Part shown: positions 7,697 to 8,846 of the stretch, piece after piece
Layout: each line of letters starts with the position of its first letter
How positions within the stretch are numbered: the stretch's first letter is position 1
Source of the DNA: Candidatus Cloacimonadota bacterium
GTDB lineage: Bacteria; Cloacimonadota; Cloacimonadia; Cloacimonadales; WRIO01
Reading direction: 5' to 3'
NCBI GenBank assembly: GCA_023230175.1
Contig: JALNXV010000130.1
Coordinates: 1 to 8,846, forward strand
DNA: 8,846 nt
Notes under the pieces: generated by a model
The model's input: only the letters and a program-made list of their open reading frames with translations
Database searches by the model: none
What the model was told of the DNA's origin: nothing
Translations under genes and position numbers: made by a program

Positions 7697-7737
7697 CAAT
7701 ATCTTTCCTACAAGCCGGAAGCTTGTAGAACAATATC
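7697..7737. repeat. Hairpin flanked by 7-bp direct repeats
   Basis: CTACAAGC (7708-7715) and GCTTGTAG (7721-7728) form an 8-bp stem with a 5-nt loop. The hairpin block is bordered on both sides by CAATATC (7697-7703 and 7731-7737). The flanking repeats look like a target-site duplication around a 27-bp insert, although a 7-bp match can arise by chance in AT-rich DNA. Confidence 0.6.
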
Positions 7738-7926
7738 CTCGACTCACATTCGCTTCGCTCATTGCAAGTCAAGTCTGTCTTTGGACTTGAGTCTCTAATC
7801 GCAAAGCGAGAAGGGACTTGAGGACAAAGAGAATCACAAAGAGATTGCTTCTTCGCAGGCTCATCGCAATGACACGGTTTTGTCGTTCTCGACTCACACT
7901 CACTGGTTCGTTGCAAGTCAAGTCCG
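7738..7926. repeat. Composite dispersed repeat: two direct copies around a CATTGCGATGAGC-type element
   Basis: Copy A (7738-7777) and copy B (7888-7926) both begin CTCGACTCACA and end TTGCAAGTCAAGT(C/T), with divergence and a one-base gap between. The 110 bp between them contains, on the - strand at about 7842-7873, TGTCATTGCGATGAGC followed by GAAGAAGCAATCTC. This is the well-known kind of dispersed intergenic repeat whose spurious translations read like CHCEERSDEAI. An 8-bp tandem ACAAAGAG (7824-7831, 7836-7843) and a TCAAGTC/GACTTGA hairpin (7769-7775 with 7784-7790) lie inside. GC content is clearly above the surroundings. The open frames crossing it on the - strand are not credible genes. 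Confidence 0.75.
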
Positions 7927-7930
7927 ATTT

Positions 7931-8187
7931 AAGGTGCAGATCAAGTATATCCGGATTTTTGTAAAAATAATTTATTCGTTTAATCTTATATATTTTATTT
8001 ATATTTCTTGCTCTGAGTTTGTGAATATTCTCAATCCAACCCACAAATGCATTATCCTTTGTAAGCCTTTACATTATTAAAATAAAATCAATTAAATCAT
8101 AACTACGATATTAAACATTAAATAAATAATTCTATTATACAATCTTTAATATATTCAAGATATTTGTCAAGAAATAAAAAATAAAGT
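7931..8187. other. AT-rich intergenic stretch without a supported gene
   Basis: This stretch has no open frame with coding character, no tRNA-like fold and no strong hairpin. A TATTAT box at 8133-8138 could be a -10 element for the following + strand frame, but the hexamer at the right distance (ATTAAA, 8110-8115) matches the -35 consensus at only three of six bases, so I do not call a promoter. Confidence 0.5.
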
Positions 8188-8475
8188 TTGGCGACTAACC
8201 ATAAAAAGTATCCACCGATAAAAACCTTTAACATTAAAGGAAAAAGATTATATGAAATTAATCAAGATTATCACAAAAACCATCCAAATAAACTGTCTGA
8301 TAATATTACTCATAAAATTGTTAAATATCGGGAAAAAAACCATAGTTCTCCATTAACGATTCTTAAAGAACATAATATTAATAAATATAATATGATTGCA
8401 AACATACCACCTATTTTTGTTGACAATTATGTTAAAGATAGTATTTTGATTAAAAAGGGTGAATACTTAAAATGA
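8188..8475 (+). pseudogene. Unrecognised 95-residue reading frame, possibly the remnant of a longer gene
   Basis: The frame is open for 95 codons from a TTG, with a stop (TAA) two codons upstream and no convincing Shine-Dalgarno; the only in-frame ATG is deep inside (near residue 68). Such a long open frame is unlikely by chance in DNA this AT-rich, and the residue mix (Lys, Asn, Ile, His, Pro) looks protein-like. I do not recognise a family, and there is no signal peptide or membrane helix. At the end, ATGA overlaps the stop (8472-8475). Skipping one base there would continue as DYRPAICNFKFDKRLFGFN to a stop at 8531-8533, which also reads like protein. A frameshifted gene fragment is therefore as likely as a genuine small gene. 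It could instead be a short hypothetical CDS starting at the TTG. Confidence 0.45.
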
Positions 8476-8633
8476 TTATCGTCCAGCAATATGCAATTTT
8501 AAATTTGATAAAAGACTATTTGGATTTAATTAGTAACACATAGAGGAGTTGAAATCTTTCTGGAGGTCTCAGACATACTTTATTGGACAGTCCCAAAAAT
8601 TAAAGCAGGATTTAGTTGAGAACAAAATGTAAG
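8472..8633 (+). other. Short coding-like fragments in shifting frames after the 95-residue frame
   Basis: Three short open pieces follow in different frames: a 23-codon ATG frame from 8472 (MIIVQQYAILNLIKDYLDLI...), the shifted piece 8474-8530, and 8537-8632 (HIEELKSFWRSQTYFIGQSQ..., then KLKQDLVENKM) ending in TAA at 8630s. None has a proper start of its own: GAGGAG at 8543-8548 touches a TTG with no spacing. They are most simply remnants of a degenerated gene. No product is proposed. Confidence 0.3.
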
Positions 8634-8635
8634 AT

Positions 8636-8681
8636 TTAAAAAGAAATGGGGAGTTGAGTTAGAAATAATGGCAACTCCCCA
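8636..8681 (-). terminator. Rho-independent terminator of the gene entering from the right
   Basis: On the - strand a 10-bp stem (TGGGGAGTTG with CAACTCCCCA, 8672-8681 and 8647-8656) has a 15-nt loop and is followed by TTTCTTTTT (to about 8638). It starts 10 bases after the TAA at 8691-8693, exactly where a terminator for that gene should be. Confidence 0.85.
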
Positions 8682-8690
8682 AAAGTGTAA

Positions 8691-8846
8691 TTAGAATAAT
8701 GTCAGTGAGAGCAGAGCATTTTGAGCGTATTGTTCAGCTTTGAAAAAGCCATACAATGTTTTATAGTAGATTGTTACATTGCCATTTTCTGGTGAGTGTT
8801 CAATTACAAAAAATAAACTTGGAGTAGCAAAAGATGGCATTTTCTT
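8691..8846 (-). CDS. C-terminal 51 residues of an unrecognised protein (5'-partial)
   Basis: The frame is open from the right edge of the window to a TAA at 8691-8693 and encodes KKMPSFATPSLFFVIEHSPE followed by NGNVTIYYKTLYGFFKAEQY and AQNALLSLTLF. The start is outside the window. It reads as ordinary protein with alternating hydrophobic residues, and its codon use includes more C and G in third positions than the intergenic DNA. The strong terminator just after the stop supports a real transcribed gene end. No domain can be named from so short a piece; an internal ATG at residue 3 is unlikely to be the real start. Confidence 0.6.
   Translation of the reverse strand, partial: KKMPSFATPSLFFVIEHSPENGNVTIYYKTLYGFFKAEQYAQNALLSLTLF

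Noticed and set aside
7577..7926. CRISPR-like array in the repeat region
   Set aside because: Only two diverged direct copies exist, with a 110-bp gap, no regular spacing and no cas gene.
7577..8080. Several overlapping 61-91-codon open frames on both strands
   Set aside because: They run across the repeat mosaic, and their peptides (for example CHCDEPAKKQSLC) are typical false translations of the CATTGCG-type repeat.

Overview
The window is AT-rich and bacterial. It most likely comes from a member of the Fibrobacterota-Chlorobiota-Bacteroidota (FCB) superphylum, with Candidatus Cloacimonadota as my best guess. Three things point there: a secreted protein ending in a type IX secretion (FlgD-like) sorting domain with an FNPSTTI motif, the LPVELSSFT-type linker domain before it, and very low GC. 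Several genes have strong Shine-Dalgarno sequences (AAAGGAGA, AAAAGGAGT, GGAGGAAAA), which argues against typical Bacteroidota. The taxonomy is inference; no rRNA or tRNA gene is visible.

Layout. (1) Positions 1-1628, + strand: the C-terminal part of a large secreted beta-helix protein with a T9SS sorting domain, cut by the left edge of the window. (2) Positions 1756-1788: a stem-loop terminator between convergent genes. (3) Positions 1821-7491, - strand: five closely packed co-directional genes, probably one operon, read from a good sigma70-like promoter at 7519-7546. In transcription order they are a secreted protein with a carboxypeptidase-regulatory-like domain and a YfaP/DUF2135-like domain, a 943-residue cytoplasmic protein with a helical-repeat N-terminus and a WD40-like beta-propeller C-terminus (function unknown), a flavin reductase-like FMN-binding split-barrel protein, a GNAT acetyltransferase, and an iron-containing alcohol dehydrogenase. 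(4) Positions 7492-8187: no convincing gene. It holds a mosaic of intergenic repeats: a perfect 36-bp palindrome, a hairpin flanked by 7-bp direct repeats, and a widespread CATTGCGATGAGC-type dispersed repeat bracketed by two 39-40-bp direct repeats, followed by plain AT-rich DNA. (5) Positions 8188-8633, + strand: a 95-residue unrecognised reading frame with a poor start, followed by short coding-like fragments in other frames, which looks like a decaying gene. (6) Positions 8691-8846, - strand: the C-terminal 51 residues of an unrecognised gene that enters from the right edge and is followed by a clear Rho-independent terminator.

How it fits together. The last three genes of the - strand cluster are ordinary redox and acyl-transfer enzymes with no obvious shared pathway. 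The first two (secreted YfaP-like protein and helical/propeller protein) are the least explained, and they are the best candidates for something undescribed. No defence, CRISPR, phage or complete insertion-sequence module is visible.
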